Part shown: piece by piece, positions 27,216-38,518 of the stretch
How the letters are laid out: each line of letters opens with the position of its first letter
Numbering within the stretch: position 1 is the first letter of the stretch
DNA from: Colwellia sp. PAMC 21821
GTDB taxonomy: Bacteria; Pseudomonadota; Gammaproteobacteria; Enterobacterales; Alteromonadaceae
Length of the DNA: 64,000 nt
Assembly: GCF_002077175.1 (NCBI RefSeq)
Contig: NZ_CP014943.1
Location: forward strand, 1,922,001-1,986,000
Direction: 5' to 3'
Program-made: the position numbers and the translations under genes
The notes under the pieces: generated by a model
The model's database searches: none
The model's input: the letters and a program-made list of their open reading frames with translations, nothing else
Told to the model about the DNA's origin: nothing

Positions 27216-29555
27216 ATGACACCCATTGCTGAGCAAATAGCCAAAGAAATCGATGTAAAAACCAGCCAAATAAATGCTGCTATAAACTTATTAGATGAAG
27301 GTGCAACGGTTCCTTTTATTGCTCGTTATAGAAAAGAAGCTACCCAAGGGCTTGATGACAATCATTTACGCCACCTTGCGCAACGCTTAGTGTATTTACG
27401 CGATTTAGCCGATCGTCGAAAAGTTATTATCAGCAATATTGAACAGCAAGGTAAATTAACGCCAGCCTTAGCCGCCGAGCTTAATAATGCCGACAACAAA
27501 ACCCGTTTAGAAGATCTCTATTTACCCTATAAGCCAAAAAGAAAAACCAAAGGACAAATTGCCATTACCGCGGGTTTAGAGCCGTTAGCCAATAAAATTT
27601 ATAATAATTGGCAGCTTAACCCTGAGCAAGAAGCCAAAGCCTTTATCAATAAAGAGCAGGGGTTTAGTGACGAAAGTTCAGTACTTGAAGGCGCACTTTA
27701 CATTCTGGTTGAACGTTTTGCTGAAGACGCTAACTTGATCCAAAAATTACGTCGACATTTACTTAAGCAAGCTCACTTGTGCAGTAAGTTGATAAAAGGT
27801 AAAGAAAAAGAAGCGGCAAAATACCGCGATTATTTTAAGCATTCAGAATTACTAAAATCGGTGCCGTCGCACCGCATGTTAGCGATGTTGCGTGGTCGTA
27901 ATGAAAAACTATTATCGTTAAGTATTGATACAGACCCAGGGCAAGAAGGCGCATTTTCTAGCGCACAACAACTGATCACCGAACATTTTAATTTACGCTT
28001 AACGGGCCAAGCCGCCGCAGAGTTTTTAACTAAAGTGGTGCTAACCACATGGAAAATAAAACTCAGCCAAAGTTTAGAAACAGAATTATTAGGCCAATTA
28101 CGGGAACAAGCAGAAATTGAAGCGATTAAGGTGTTTTCGCGCAATTTAAGCGACTTAATGATGGCAGCGCCAGCCGGTGCTAAAACCACGTTAGGTTTAG
28201 ATCCCGGCCTAAGAACTGGCTGTAAATTAGCTATTGTTGATGCCACGGGTAAATTATTACAAACGGCGACTATATTTCCGCATGCACCGCAAAATCATTG
28301 GGATAAATCGGTACGTACTTTAGTGAATTTATGTCAGCAACATAAAGTAGAGTTAGTGGCGATAGGTAACGGCACGGCGTCGCGCGAAAGTGACAAACTT
28401 ATCGCAGATGTTATAGCTAAGCTAGAAAACAACAAGCCAACCAAAGTGATTGTGAGTGAAGCTGGCGCATCGGTATATTCTGCCTCAGAATTTGCTGCAA
28501 AAGAATTTCCTGACTTAGATGTGTCAATTCGTGGTGCAGTATCGATTGCTCGCCGCTTACAAGACCCACTAGCAGAGCTAGTTAAAATAGACCCTAAAGC
28601 CATAGGGGTTGGGCAATATCAACACGATGTTAGCCAAAGCCAACTTAGTCAAACCTTAGACAATGTTATTGAAGATTGTGTAAACGCGGTCGGTGTTGAC
28701 TTAAATAGTGCTTCTGCGGCTTTATTATCGCGAGTTTCGGGTTTAAACAAAACCATGGCAAATAACGTGGTGAGTTTTCGCGATGAACATGGTCGATTTA
28801 ACAATCGAAATGAATTAAAAAAAGTCGCGCGTTTAGGGCCAAAAGCCTTCGAACAAGCGGCTGGATTTTTACGGATACATAATGGTAATAATCCGTTAGA
28901 TTTCTCAGGAGTTCACCCTGAAACCTATAGTTTAGTAGAACAGCTGTTAAAACAACTTAACACTGACATCAGTCATGTTATCGGTAATAAAGCTGAGTTA
29001 GAAAAAATTAATGTTGAAGCGTTAATGAGCGATGCTTTTGGTGAGCTAACGGTTAAAGACATTATTAGTGAGCTAGAAAAGCCCGGCCGTGATCCGCGTC
29101 CAGAATTCAAAACGGCAACTTTTCAAGAAGGAGTTAATACCATTAACGACCTTAAAGTTGGCATGATACTCGAAGGCGTTATCTCTAACGTGGCGAATTT
29201 TGGCGCTTTTGTCGATGTGGGCGTTCATCAAGATGGTTTAGTGCATATTTCATCACTAACCGATAAGTTTGTTAGTGACCCACATGAAATTGTCAAAGCT
29301 GGTGAAGTGGTTAAAGTTAAAGTTACGGAAGTCGACCCACAGCGTAAGCGCATTAGCTTAACCATGCGTTTAGATGAAGCAACACCTCAAGTTAAAAGCC
29401 AACCGTCAGAAAAGTCGCAGAAAACGCAACACAATGACAAGAACGCTAAGCCTCTACATAACAAAAATAAAGCTAGAACTTCGCAACCTAAAGTAGACAA
29501 TAATGCTGCTATGGGTAACGCCTTTGCAGATGCTTTTGCTAAGTTAAAGAAATAA
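27216..29555 (+). CDS. tex: Tex-family RNA-binding transcription accessory protein
   Basis: 779 residues, usual length. In order: an N-terminal helical Tex domain ([17 protein letters not shown]), a YqgF/RNase H-like domain ([14 protein letters not shown]), helix-hairpin-helix repeats ([22 protein letters not shown]), and a C-terminal S1 domain ([31 protein letters not shown]). A Lys/Gln-rich tail ends [13 protein letters not shown], a common Tex ending. It probably helps transcription-coupled RNA handling. It is divergent from glmU across 260 bp. Confidence 0.96.
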   Translation: MTPIAEQIAKEIDVKTSQINAAINLLDEGATVPFIARYRKEATQGLDDNHLRHLAQRLVYLRDLADRRKVIISNIEQQGKLTPALAAELNNADNKTRLEDLYLPYKPKRKTKGQIAITAGLEPLANKIYNNWQLNPEQEAKAFINKEQGFSDESSVLEGALYILVERFAEDANLIQKLRRHLLKQAHLCSKLIKGKEKEAAKYRDYFKHSELLKSVPSHRMLAMLRGRNEKLLSLSIDTDPGQEGAFSSAQQLITEHFNLRLTGQAAAEFLTKVVLTTWKIKLSQSLETELLGQLREQAEIEAIKVFSRNLSDLMMAAPAGAKTTLGLDPGLRTGCKLAIVDATGKLLQTATIFPHAPQNHWDKSVRTLVNLCQQHKVELVAIGNGTASRESDKLIADVIAKLENNKPTKVIVSEAGASVYSASEFAAKEFPDLDVSIRGAVSIARRLQDPLAELVKIDPKAIGVGQYQHDVSQSQLSQTLDNVIEDCVNAVGVDLNSASAALLSRVSGLNKTMANNVVSFRDEHGRFNNRNELKKVARLGPKAFEQAAGFLRIHNGNNPLDFSGVHPETYSLVEQLLKQLNTDISHVIGNKAELEKINVEALMSDAFGELTVKDIISELEKPGRDPRPEFKTATFQEGVNTINDLKVGMILEGVISNVANFGAFVDVGVHQDGLVHISSLTDKFVSDPHEIVKAGEVVKVKVTEVDPQRKRISLTMRLDEATPQVKSQPSEKSQKTQHNDKNAKPLHNKNKARTSQPKVDNNAAMGNAFADAFAKLKK

Positions 29556-29593
29556 GCTAGTGATTTAGCTGTCAGTTTTAAGTTGCGGGCTGA

Positions 29594-29658
29594 CGGTAAT
29601 GCAGGAGCAATTACCGAGATGTACTAATGCCGTGAAGCCAAGGATGGCTAGGAACGGC
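29594..29658. repeat. Cluster of small hairpins, possible REP-like element
   Basis: CGGTAAT (29594-29600) pairs with ATTACCG (29610-29616). Then GCCG (29629-29632) and CGGC (29655-29658) enclose AGCC/GGCT (29636-29639, 29646-29649). Higher GC than the surroundings and just after tex. Confidence 0.35.
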
Positions 29659-29664
29659 CTGAAC

Positions 29665-29700
29665 ATAAAAAAGGGGAAGCTAAAAGCTTCCCCAAAAAAA
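29665..29700 (-). terminator. Terminator of porin gene
   Basis: GGGGAAGCT (29673-29681) pairs with AGCTTCCCC (29685-29693) over a 3-nt loop, flanked by A-runs on both sides, giving a U-tail on the minus strand. 37 bp after the porin stop. Confidence 0.85.
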
Positions 29701-29736
29701 CCTCGGTTGGGAGGTTAACTAACGCAAAATTGTAAA

Positions 29737-30771
29737 CTAAAGTACGTATTTAGCTGAAAATTGTACATAGTCTGAATCAGCATTTTGATCTGCAGATTCA
29801 AAGTTACCCACTTCTAAACCAAATGATAAATCTTTGGTATAGTTTTTAAAGATGTTTACGCCCCAATGTCTTCTATCTGAGTCTGAAACTTCTGTCGTAG
29901 TTTTACCGAAAAATGCGGTACTACGAATATCATCATTCCAGAAATGACGGTAAGCGACCATATATGACGTAGTTTCTTCTACTTCTTCACCCACCAAATC
30001 GCGAGCAGCGACTACACCGACATAACGTCCGGTTTCACCACCATGTAATTGAAAACGAATGTCATCTTTACCAAAAGTATTAATTTTACCCGCAATACCA
30101 TAACCAAATGCTGACTCAGAGTTACCACCAACCGTATTCAACTGGCGAGCTAAACCGGCAACAGAAACATTACCCCAATCACCTTTAAAGGTATATTTAG
30201 CAATAACATCAGGTATTTTATCTTGGGTTGGATCACCTTTATCTGACTCAGGGTTTTCTATCGCAACTTGGAAGTTACCTTGAGTATAACGAACTTGACC
30301 TTGTCGAATAAACGCGGCGGCATTTAACGGGCCTGCAAAATCAGCCGCTTCAGCTAAAGCACTGGTATTGACAAATGTTGACCATGTTTGACCAACTAGA
30401 ATATTTTTATATTTAATAAACGCATGACGTAATCTTGGGTTTGCTGAATTCGATACGATTTCATTACCGCCACCACCATGAAAATCCATTTCGATAAAGC
30501 CAGTTATATCACCATGAACATATTTCATGTTAAAACGAGACTCTGTTGCACGAAAACTAGTTTGAGATATATCGCCTACCGTGCCCGCACCAACCCAATA
30601 ATCTTTAGTAATACTGTTAATATTACCGTCAACATAGCGCGTATCTAATTTGATATAACCACCAAAAGTAATGGTGTCTTTATCAGACAATTTCATTTCA
30701 TAACCGGCGCTTGCGCTGCCAGCCATAGCTAAAAGACCTGTTGCTAATAAAAGCTTTTTCTTGTTAAACAT
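29737..30771 (-). CDS. DcaP-like trimeric outer-membrane porin
   Basis: 344 residues. The signal peptide (KKKLLLATGLLAMAGSASA) is followed by TITFGGYIKLDTRY, then alternating beta strands with FNMKYVHGDITGFIEMDF, FIKYKNILVGQTWSTF and a C-terminal strand ending in YVQFSAKYVL. The QTWSTF segment and general layout fit the DcaP family. It should form a passive outer-membrane channel for small anionic or organic solutes; the substrate is unknown. Monocistronic, with its own terminator. Confidence 0.85.
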   Translation of the reverse strand: MFNKKKLLLATGLLAMAGSASAGYEMKLSDKDTITFGGYIKLDTRYVDGNINSITKDYWVGAGTVGDISQTSFRATESRFNMKYVHGDITGFIEMDFHGGGGNEIVSNSANPRLRHAFIKYKNILVGQTWSTFVNTSALAEAADFAGPLNAAAFIRQGQVRYTQGNFQVAIENPESDKGDPTQDKIPDVIAKYTFKGDWGNVSVAGLARQLNTVGGNSESAFGYGIAGKINTFGKDDIRFQLHGGETGRYVGVVAARDLVGEEVEETTSYMVAYRHFWNDDIRSTAFFGKTTTEVSDSDRRHWGVNIFKNYTKDLSFGLEVGNFESADQNADSDYVQFSAKYVL

Positions 30772-30904
30772 TTTACTTTCCCCGTGTGTTATTAACCTTA
30801 GAGCAACAACAACTATGCCCTGGCGGTGTTTTTATCGATTAAGTATTAAATAGCGTATTTATTATTTGTAATGACAATAAACCGATATCATTTTTTTTAT
30901 ATTT

Positions 30905-31393
30905 TTATGCTGCGTAATTCATTGTAATAATTTGTGATTTTAATATTTTTCTAGAAATTTCTTTATTTTGATTGACTGGAAATTTATCGACAAATTTAAT
31001 CATGTCTGCACGCGCAAATTCACCTAAACAGCCTGCAAGCTTGGCATTAATGGCGTTTGATAATGTTGCCAGTTCAATGGTCGAATTACTTAATTCAACG
31101 TAGACGTTAATAGCATTACCTTTATCTTCGTGAGGCACACCAAAAACAATAGCCTGTTCAACACCTGCTAATTGCTCAATAAAATGTTCAATTGTTTGGT
31201 GAGCTATACGATAACCACTGACTTTATGAGTAGCAGAAGCCTGAGATACTAACCAAATATAATCCTGAGCAATTACCGGTACGGCAGCTTCGTTAACTAA
31301 ATTTTTATCAACAAAATACAACCAATCGCCGTTGTTAGATTGCAACCAAGATAATTGCGCTTGTTCTTCACTATGATTCAGCATATTGGTCAT
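30905..31393 (-). CDS. Free-standing acyl-CoA synthetase C-terminal (AMP-binding_C) domain protein
   Basis: 162 residues, only the mobile C-terminal lid of ANL-superfamily enzymes plus a short piece before it. KVSGYRIAHQTIEHFIEQ, VEQAIVFGVPHEDKGNAINVYVEL and the end ISRKILKSQ align with acetyl-CoA synthetase. The large adenylation domain is absent upstream and downstream. The usual PKTRSGKIMRR motif reads PVNQNKEISRK, so the catalytic Lys position holds Glu and a Lys sits one place earlier. An SD-like AGAGAG precedes the ATG, which suggests it is translated. It is either a gene remnant or a non-catalytic partner domain. Confidence 0.75.
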   Translation of the reverse strand: MTNMLNHSEEQAQLSWLQSNNGDWLYFVDKNLVNEAAVPVIAQDYIWLVSQASATHKVSGYRIAHQTIEHFIEQLAGVEQAIVFGVPHEDKGNAINVYVELSNSTIELATLSNAINAKLAGCLGEFARADMIKFVDKFPVNQNKEISRKILKSQIITMNYAA

Positions 31394-31678
31394 ATCACTC
31401 TCTACTTTCTCTCGTTGTTCGAATATTGATCAACGCTTTTTATGATGCCATTAACACTAGAGAGTCATGGATGATTTAGAAATTAGACCTAAGTCTAAAA
31501 TGAGCAATAAATGCGGTAGACTTTAGTCTATATAAATTAAAATTAGAGAATTAACGAAGCTTAGCCGTTAGTTATCGCAATGAATATCCTGCTGGTCGAT
31601 AATTTTGATAGGAAAGAATGTAGAGATGGTAGAATATTAATAATCCTATTTTTATAGCTATTAAAGACAAGGTTATTC

Positions 31679-33964
31679 ATGGTTTCAAAAATAAAATCTA
31701 TATCTTCAAGTGCAGTTTTAGCCTGCTTAGCTTTTAATGCTAGTGCCGAGTCACTCAACATTGAAAAATATCAACAGGCTGAACGCCAGTTAGAGAAACA
31801 CACCGAAAAATTAGTTTTTGGTACAGTAGAACGTCCAAGCTGGACTGAAAATAATACGCTAATTTATCGCAGCCAAACCGAGCATGGTAAGCAATTTTTT
31901 CTGATTGATGTAGAAACAAAAGCCAAGCGCTTAGCCTTTGATCATCAAAAGCTTGCTAGCGCATTAGCCCGTATTACCGAACAAGAAGTTAATCAGGAAA
32001 CGCTGCCTTTTAATCGCTTTGATATTATCGCCGATAAACTTATTTCATTTAAAGTAAAAAGCGAGTCATACCAATGTAATATAGAAAATTATTTATGTAA
32101 ATTGAGTAAAAATGCCATTAAGAGTAATGAACTAGTTGCGCCAGATGGTATGCAGGCGGTTTTTATTCGTGAACATAATTTATGGCTTCGTAACCTTAAC
32201 GATAATAGCGAAAAACAGTTAACGACTGACGGCATAGAAAACTTTGGCTATGCAACAAATAATGCCGGTTGGGTTCGGGGTAAAAAACCGGTAGTAAAAT
32301 GGTCTCCAGATTCTAAGAAACTAACCACTTTCAAACATGACAGTCGCAACGTTGGTGAAATGGGCATAGTGTCTACCGCTGTAGGCCACCCTAAAATAGA
32401 TGTTTGGAAATACCCATTACCGGGTGATGAAAATATCTTCAAAATTCAGCGAGTGGTAATAAATATTGAGCAAGCGAGCGTTGTTGTGCTCGATATGCCT
32501 GCAGATGACCACAGATCGACCATAACCGATCATGTTGCTGGCCGAGATGGCAGCTTACTCGATATTGACTGGTCGAGTGATAGCAGCCACTTTGCCTTTG
32601 TTTCTTCAACTCGTGACCACAAAACTGCAACACTAAAAATAGCTGATGCTATTACGGGTAAAGTTCGTACTGTTTTTACTGAAACGGCGCAAAGTTTTTT
32701 CGAGTCAGGTGTTAGTAGCATTAGCTGGAAATACCTAGATAAAAGTAATGAATTTATTTGGTTTTCACAGCGCTCAAACTGGGGACATTTATACTTAATT
32801 AATGCTGAATCTGGCGAGATTAAAAATCAGATAACAAAAGGTGATTGGACCGTATTAGCCTTGCTCAATGTTAATCAAGAAACCGGCAAGTTGATTTTCT
32901 CAGGCGCAGGAAAAGAAGGTGGAGATCCTTATTTTCATTATCTTTACAGCATTAATAAAGATGGTTCAGATTTAACGCTATTAACCCCAGAGAAAAAGCA
33001 CCATCGTATTACCTTAAGTCATGATGCTGAATACTTTTTAGACCAAGTATCGACACCAAATCAACCAGAAACCAGTTTTATTCGCAGTACTAGCCGTAAT
33101 TCTGGTTTTATCGTCGAACAAATGGATATTAACAAGCTTACCGCTACAGGTTGGCAAGCACCAACTTCATTTATTGTTAAAGACCGTAATAATGAACATA
33201 ACATCTACGGGTTAATGTATAAGCCTAGTGATTTTGACGCCAGCAAATCTTACCCTGTAGTGAATTACTTATACCCTGGACCTCAAGTAGGTAGTATTCG
33301 TGGCCGTCACTTTAGATCGGCTAGAGGCGATAACCAAGCCATCGCTGAACTAGGCTTTATTGTTATCGAAATTGACGCGTTGGGTACACCTGGACGTTCA
33401 AAAAGCTTTCACGATTTTTATTATGAAAATATGGGCGATAGTGGCATTCCTGATCAAGTAAGCGCGATTAAACAGTTAGCAAAAAAATATCATTGGATAG
33501 ACAGCACACGCGTAGGTATTTGGGGGCATTCAGGCGGTGGTTTTGCTTCAACACGCGCTTTATTAACTTATCCTGACTTTTATTCAGTCGCTGTTTCACA
33601 AGCCGGTAATCATGATAATAGAAACTATGCTGATGAGTGGGGTGAGAAGTATCATGGCGTATTAGTGAAAAATGAAGATGGCACCACTAACTACGACAGC
33701 CAAGCAAATCAATTAGTGGTTGATAATCTTAAAGGCAAGTTACTTATCGCTCATGGCACAACAGATACCAATGTACCGCCATATAACACCTTAATCGTCG
33801 TTGAAGCCTTAATTGCTGCGAATAAGGACTTCGATATGCTGATGCTACCAAATCGAGGTCATGGCTTTGCTAGAGAGCCTTACATGATGCGCAAGCGTTG
33901 GGACTACTTCGTACAACACCTAATGGCCTTAACACCACCAAAAGAGTTTACTTTTCGTGAATAA
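31679..33964 (+). CDS. S9 family dipeptidyl peptidase (DPP-IV-like), exported
   Basis: 761 residues with signal peptide (VLACLAFNASA). An N-terminal beta-propeller (DPPIV_N-like, about 80-480) is followed by an alpha/beta-hydrolase catalytic domain. The catalytic triad is Ser618 (WGHSGGGFAS), Asp696 (HGTTDTNVPP) and His728 (NRGHGFA). It should release dipeptides, often Xaa-Pro, from peptide N-termini in the periplasm. SD AAGG lies before the ATG. Monocistronic; a weak 9-bp hairpin (33989-34021) and the shared terminator follow. Confidence 0.92.
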   Translation: MVSKIKSISSSAVLACLAFNASAESLNIEKYQQAERQLEKHTEKLVFGTVERPSWTENNTLIYRSQTEHGKQFFLIDVETKAKRLAFDHQKLASALARITEQEVNQETLPFNRFDIIADKLISFKVKSESYQCNIENYLCKLSKNAIKSNELVAPDGMQAVFIREHNLWLRNLNDNSEKQLTTDGIENFGYATNNAGWVRGKKPVVKWSPDSKKLTTFKHDSRNVGEMGIVSTAVGHPKIDVWKYPLPGDENIFKIQRVVINIEQASVVVLDMPADDHRSTITDHVAGRDGSLLDIDWSSDSSHFAFVSSTRDHKTATLKIADAITGKVRTVFTETAQSFFESGVSSISWKYLDKSNEFIWFSQRSNWGHLYLINAESGEIKNQITKGDWTVLALLNVNQETGKLIFSGAGKEGGDPYFHYLYSINKDGSDLTLLTPEKKHHRITLSHDAEYFLDQVSTPNQPETSFIRSTSRNSGFIVEQMDINKLTATGWQAPTSFIVKDRNNEHNIYGLMYKPSDFDASKSYPVVNYLYPGPQVGSIRGRHFRSARGDNQAIAELGFIVIEIDALGTPGRSKSFHDFYYENMGDSGIPDQVSAIKQLAKKYHWIDSTRVGIWGHSGGGFASTRALLTYPDFYSVAVSQAGNHDNRNYADEWGEKYHGVLVKNEDGTTNYDSQANQLVVDNLKGKLLIAHGTTDTNVPPYNTLIVVEALIAANKDFDMLMLPNRGHGFAREPYMMRKRWDYFVQHLMALTPPKEFTFRE

Positions 33965-34082
33965 TGACTCGGTTTAACGGCACTTATAAATAAACCGATA
34001 TTGTAATGATACCGGTTTATTAGTTTACACATCTACCGTTGTCTTCGAGTACAAATATCTTCTAAATTAATTTTTTAGGCAT

Positions 34083-34108
34083 AAAAAAAGGGCATAAAGC
34101 CCTTTTTT
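34083..34108. terminator. Shared bidirectional terminator
   Basis: AAAAAAAGGGC-ATAAA-GCCCTTTTTT. It lies between the convergent peptidase and yceI-like genes and has U-runs in both directions. Confidence 0.88.
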
Positions 34109-34124
34109 AAATATTGATGGTTTT

Positions 34125-34685
34125 TTATTGGCGAATGCCTTCAATATGTAATATCAAATCTACTTTGCCAAAATCTTTTTTAAAGCCAAACTCACCCATA
34201 GTAATAGTTGATGTGCCGCTAAAGCCAGCACGGTAACCGCCCCATGGATCTTTACCTTCACCTATTGTAACAGCGTCAATAACTAAAGGTTTAGAAACGC
34301 CATGCATGGTAAAAGTACCTGTAATGGCAAGTTTACCGTTACCTTTATCTTCAACTTTGTTGCTAACGAATGTTGCTTCAGCAAATTTACTAACATCTAA
34401 AAAGTCATCTGAACGTACATGCTTATCACGTTTAGCATGATTTGAATCAAAACTTGAAGTATCAATCGTTACGTTTACTTTAGACGCTGATATATTTTCT
34501 TTGTCATAAGAAAAGTTACCTGAAAAGTCGTTAAATCGACCAGCAAGTACACTAAAGCCTAAATGGCTTGCTTCAAAATTAATTGAGGCATGTGCCCCTT
34601 CTGTGTCAATGACATAATCAGCTGCTGAAGCAGGCATAAATACTGCAGAAGTTAATAGAGCGCTAGCGAGTAATATTTTTTTCAT
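34125..34685 (-). CDS. YceI-family periplasmic lipocalin-like protein
   Basis: 186 residues, about E. coli YceI length. The signal peptide ends MPASA, and the mature protein starts ADYVIDTEGAHASINFEASHLGFS, the typical YceI opening. The later pattern LRSDDFLDV-like (HVRSDDFLDVSKFAEATF) and FTMHGVSKPLVIDA are also family hallmarks. It binds polyprenoid-type lipids in characterised homologues. It is 33 bp after the cytochrome b561 gene, the same pairing as E. coli yceJ-yceI. Confidence 0.93.
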   Translation of the reverse strand: MKKILLASALLTSAVFMPASAADYVIDTEGAHASINFEASHLGFSVLAGRFNDFSGNFSYDKENISASKVNVTIDTSSFDSNHAKRDKHVRSDDFLDVSKFAEATFVSNKVEDKGNGKLAITGTFTMHGVSKPLVIDAVTIGEGKDPWGGYRAGFSGTSTITMGEFGFKKDFGKVDLILHIEGIRQ

Positions 34686-34718
34686 ATCTATTCCTTTAAT
34701 TAATTGTTTACCTAAATA

Positions 34719-35279
34719 CTATATTTTAGTCATACGTTTAAGCGTGTTATCTTTGTCAATAAAATGGTGTTTTAAGGCTGCCAATGCATGTAACAAAGCA
34801 AAAATTATCATGGCGTATGCACCGTAATAATGTACTAGCCCTGAAATGTCTTCTTGATTTTTAATTGCTAATACAATGGGTGACACGTTAAACCAGTCAA
34901 AAACAGCAATGGCTTTTTCATTGGCACTGGTGATTAAAAAACCTGAAAGCAAAACAGTGAATAGTGTGACGTACAATACAAATATCATTGAAGCCGACGC
35001 TTTTTTCTCAATAGCAGTATGCGTTAATATGCCCGAAGGAGAGCCTGCCAAACGACGCCAAAAGAGTCTAAAAAGCGTAAAAGCTATTAATAATATACCA
35101 ACACTTTCATGCCAATGCGGTACTACTTGATACCATTGGCTGCTGTAATCTAGATCTACCATCCAATAACCTGAAGCAAATAATACAATCACCGTTAATG
35201 CCGAAAGCCAGTGTAATAATTTACTTAATAAGCCATATTGCTGCGGACTATTCTTCCACAATAATTTATTGCGAATCAT
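34719..35279 (-). CDS. Cytochrome b561 (YceJ/CybB type)
   Basis: 186 residues, four membrane helices. Candidate haem ligands are visible: His in SKLLHWLSALT, His residues in PHWHESVG, and His residues near the end (ALLHALAALKHHF). The ending IDKDNTLKRM is usual for bacterial b561. It likely moves electrons between membrane quinol and a periplasmic acceptor, perhaps together with the YceI protein encoded next. Confidence 0.92.
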   Translation of the reverse strand: MIRNKLLWKNSPQQYGLLSKLLHWLSALTVIVLFASGYWMVDLDYSSQWYQVVPHWHESVGILLIAFTLFRLFWRRLAGSPSGILTHTAIEKKASASMIFVLYVTLFTVLLSGFLITSANEKAIAVFDWFNVSPIVLAIKNQEDISGLVHYYGAYAMIIFALLHALAALKHHFIDKDNTLKRMTKI

Positions 35280-35542
35280 TGTTTCTCTTAAGAGTGACTG
35301 TTTTATTCAGTTTAGCCACTCTCTTATAATATACCTAGTCATTTTGGCGCATTAAAGTGCATTTGGTCGCAAAGTTGTACCTTTCATGTAACATGACTGG
35401 CATTACGCACGATTAGTAGTAGCTATGGCGTAGTTTATTAAGATATTTAGGGCAGACTTATTACAAACTATTAAAAATAACATCATTGAGGTTTTAGGTA
35501 CAGTACTGAGCTTACTTTTTAGCAGGAACTAATCAACAGGAG

Positions 35543-35570
35543 ATATACCTAATAACTTTATTAGGTATAT
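35543..35570. repeat. Perfect 13-bp inverted repeat
   Basis: ATATACCTAATAA (35543-35555), 2-nt loop, TTATTAGGTATAT (35558-35570). It lies about 80 bp beyond the atp terminator on the side away from the operon and about 265 bp upstream of the b561 start; no gene clearly uses it as terminator. Confidence 0.65.
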
Positions 35571-35644
35571 TCTTATCTCAGAATTTTACGTTTATTGGTA
35601 ACAATTAACCTTCAGATAAATATCATACATTGACAATATTCAGA

Positions 35645-35683
35645 CAATAAAAAAGCGACTATTTACCGAAGTAAAAGTCGCTT
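35645..35683 (-). terminator. Terminator of atp operon with cUUCGg tetraloop
   Basis: On the minus strand AAGCGACT, then TTTAC-TTCG-GTAAA, then AGTCGCTT with a single bulge, followed by a U-run. The C(UUCG)G loop is an unusually stable tetraloop. It is 30 bp after atpC. Confidence 0.88.
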
Positions 35684-35713
35684 ATTTGATCACTAAAACT
35701 TAGTGTTAGCTAG

Positions 35714-36130
35714 TTATCTGCTTGAAGCTTGTATGACACGTAATTGTGCGACAGCGCGAGCTAATTCAGTAGCAGCTTCAGCATAATCGACGTCGCCGCC
35801 ATGATCATTTAAGTGCTTCTCTGCTCGCTCTTTTGCTTCTAGTGCTTGTTGTTCATCTAAATCGGCAACACGTATTGCAACATCTGCTAGTACGGTAACG
35901 TTATTAGGTTGAACTTCGAGCATACCGCCAGAAAGATAGATAATTTCTTCTACTCCATCTTCCTTAACGATTCTTGCCATACCAGGTTTTAGTGAGGTCA
36001 GTAAAGGTGCATGACCAGGCATAATGCCTAACTCACCTTCACTACCTGTGATCTGTAATGAAGAAATGCTACCAGAGAATAATTCCTCTTCTGCACTTAC
36101 AACATTTAGATTAACAGTTGGTATTGCCAT
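35714..36130 (-). CDS. atpC: ATP synthase F1 epsilon subunit
   Basis: 138 residues. It forms the central-stalk tip and inhibits ATP hydrolysis. The beta-sandwich opening [20 protein letters not shown] and the loop [22 protein letters not shown] are characteristic; a two-helix C-terminus ([15 protein letters not shown]...[12 protein letters not shown]) follows. Last gene of the operon, 57 bp after atpD. Confidence 0.97.
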   Translation of the reverse strand: MAIPTVNLNVVSAEEELFSGSISSLQITGSEGELGIMPGHAPLLTSLKPGMARIVKEDGVEEIIYLSGGMLEVQPNNVTVLADVAIRVADLDEQQALEAKERAEKHLNDHGGDVDYAEAATELARAVAQLRVIQASSR

Positions 36131-36187
36131 TTTGACCTCCTAATTGGTGACTACATTACTTATTCAGTAACAAGCCACCAGCCTTCA

Positions 36188-37597
<1,410 letters not shown>

Positions 37598-37630
37598 TTA
37601 TTTACTAAAAAATAAACAAAGAACCTTTGC

Positions 37631-38491
37631 TTATACCGCTGCTGCACCAGCACAAATCTCACCCAATTCTTGAGTAATACTTGCTTGACGCGCTTTGTTG
37701 TATACCAATTGTAAATCATCAATTAAGTCACCCGCGTTATCAGTTGCAGATTTCATTGCAACCATACGAGCGGCTTGTTCACATGCGAGGTTTTCAACCA
37801 CACCTTGATATACTTGAGATTCAGTATAACGAACCAATAAATGTTCAAGTATTGCTTGAGCATCTGGTTCGTATATGTAATCCCAGCGATGCTTAATAGC
37901 GTCATCATCTGACTTAGGCAAAGGTAAAAGTTGATCGATTGTCGGTTTTTGCGTCATCGTATTAACAAATTTGTTATACACGATGAACAATCTATCTATC
38001 TCACCATTGTCATAGGCATTTAACATCACCTTTACACTACCAACTAAGTCAGTAAGTGAAGGGTTGTCACCTAATCCCGAAATTTGTGAAACGACTTTAG
38101 CGCCCATATTGTTGAAAAATGAAGTAGCTTTAGAACCCACTACAGCAAATTCAACTTCAGCGCCTGCTGATTGTTGTTTACCAGCATCAGCAAGTACTTG
38201 TTTAAACAAGTTAATGTTTAAACCACCACACAAACCACGGTCTGTTGAGACTACGATATAACCTACACGCTTGGCTTCACGTTCTTCCATATATGGATGA
38301 CGATATTCTAGATTACCAAGCGCGATGTGACCGATCACATTTCGCATATTTTCAGCGTATGGACGTGAGGCAGCCATGCTATCTTGCGCTTTACGCATTT
38401 TGCTAGCTGCAACCATTTCCATTGCGCTGGTGATCTTCTGTGTATTTTTTACACTTCCGATCTTCGATTTTATCTCTTTACCACCGGCCAT
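37631..38491 (-). CDS. atpG: ATP synthase F1 gamma subunit
   Basis: 286 residues. Rotor shaft: the N-terminal coil [20 protein letters not shown] and [15 protein letters not shown], the middle [11 protein letters not shown], and the C-terminal helix [33 protein letters not shown] match the family. 27 bp after atpA. Confidence 0.98.
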   Translation of the reverse strand: MAGGKEIKSKIGSVKNTQKITSAMEMVAASKMRKAQDSMAASRPYAENMRNVIGHIALGNLEYRHPYMEEREAKRVGYIVVSTDRGLCGGLNINLFKQVLADAGKQQSAGAEVEFAVVGSKATSFFNNMGAKVVSQISGLGDNPSLTDLVGSVKVMLNAYDNGEIDRLFIVYNKFVNTMTQKPTIDQLLPLPKSDDDAIKHRWDYIYEPDAQAILEHLLVRYTESQVYQGVVENLACEQAARMVAMKSATDNAGDLIDDLQLVYNKARQASITQELGEICAGAAAV

Positions 38492-38518
38492 GACTATTCT
38501 CCGAAAAGGTTAACTAAA

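Larger units (their letters stand above)
35280..35713. other. Intergenic stretch, 434 bp
   Basis: Holds the b561-yceI promoter region with a 6-1-6 palindrome TCATGTAACATGA (35384-35396), a perfect 13-bp inverted repeat (35543-35570) and the atp operon terminator. No ORF. Confidence 0.5.
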
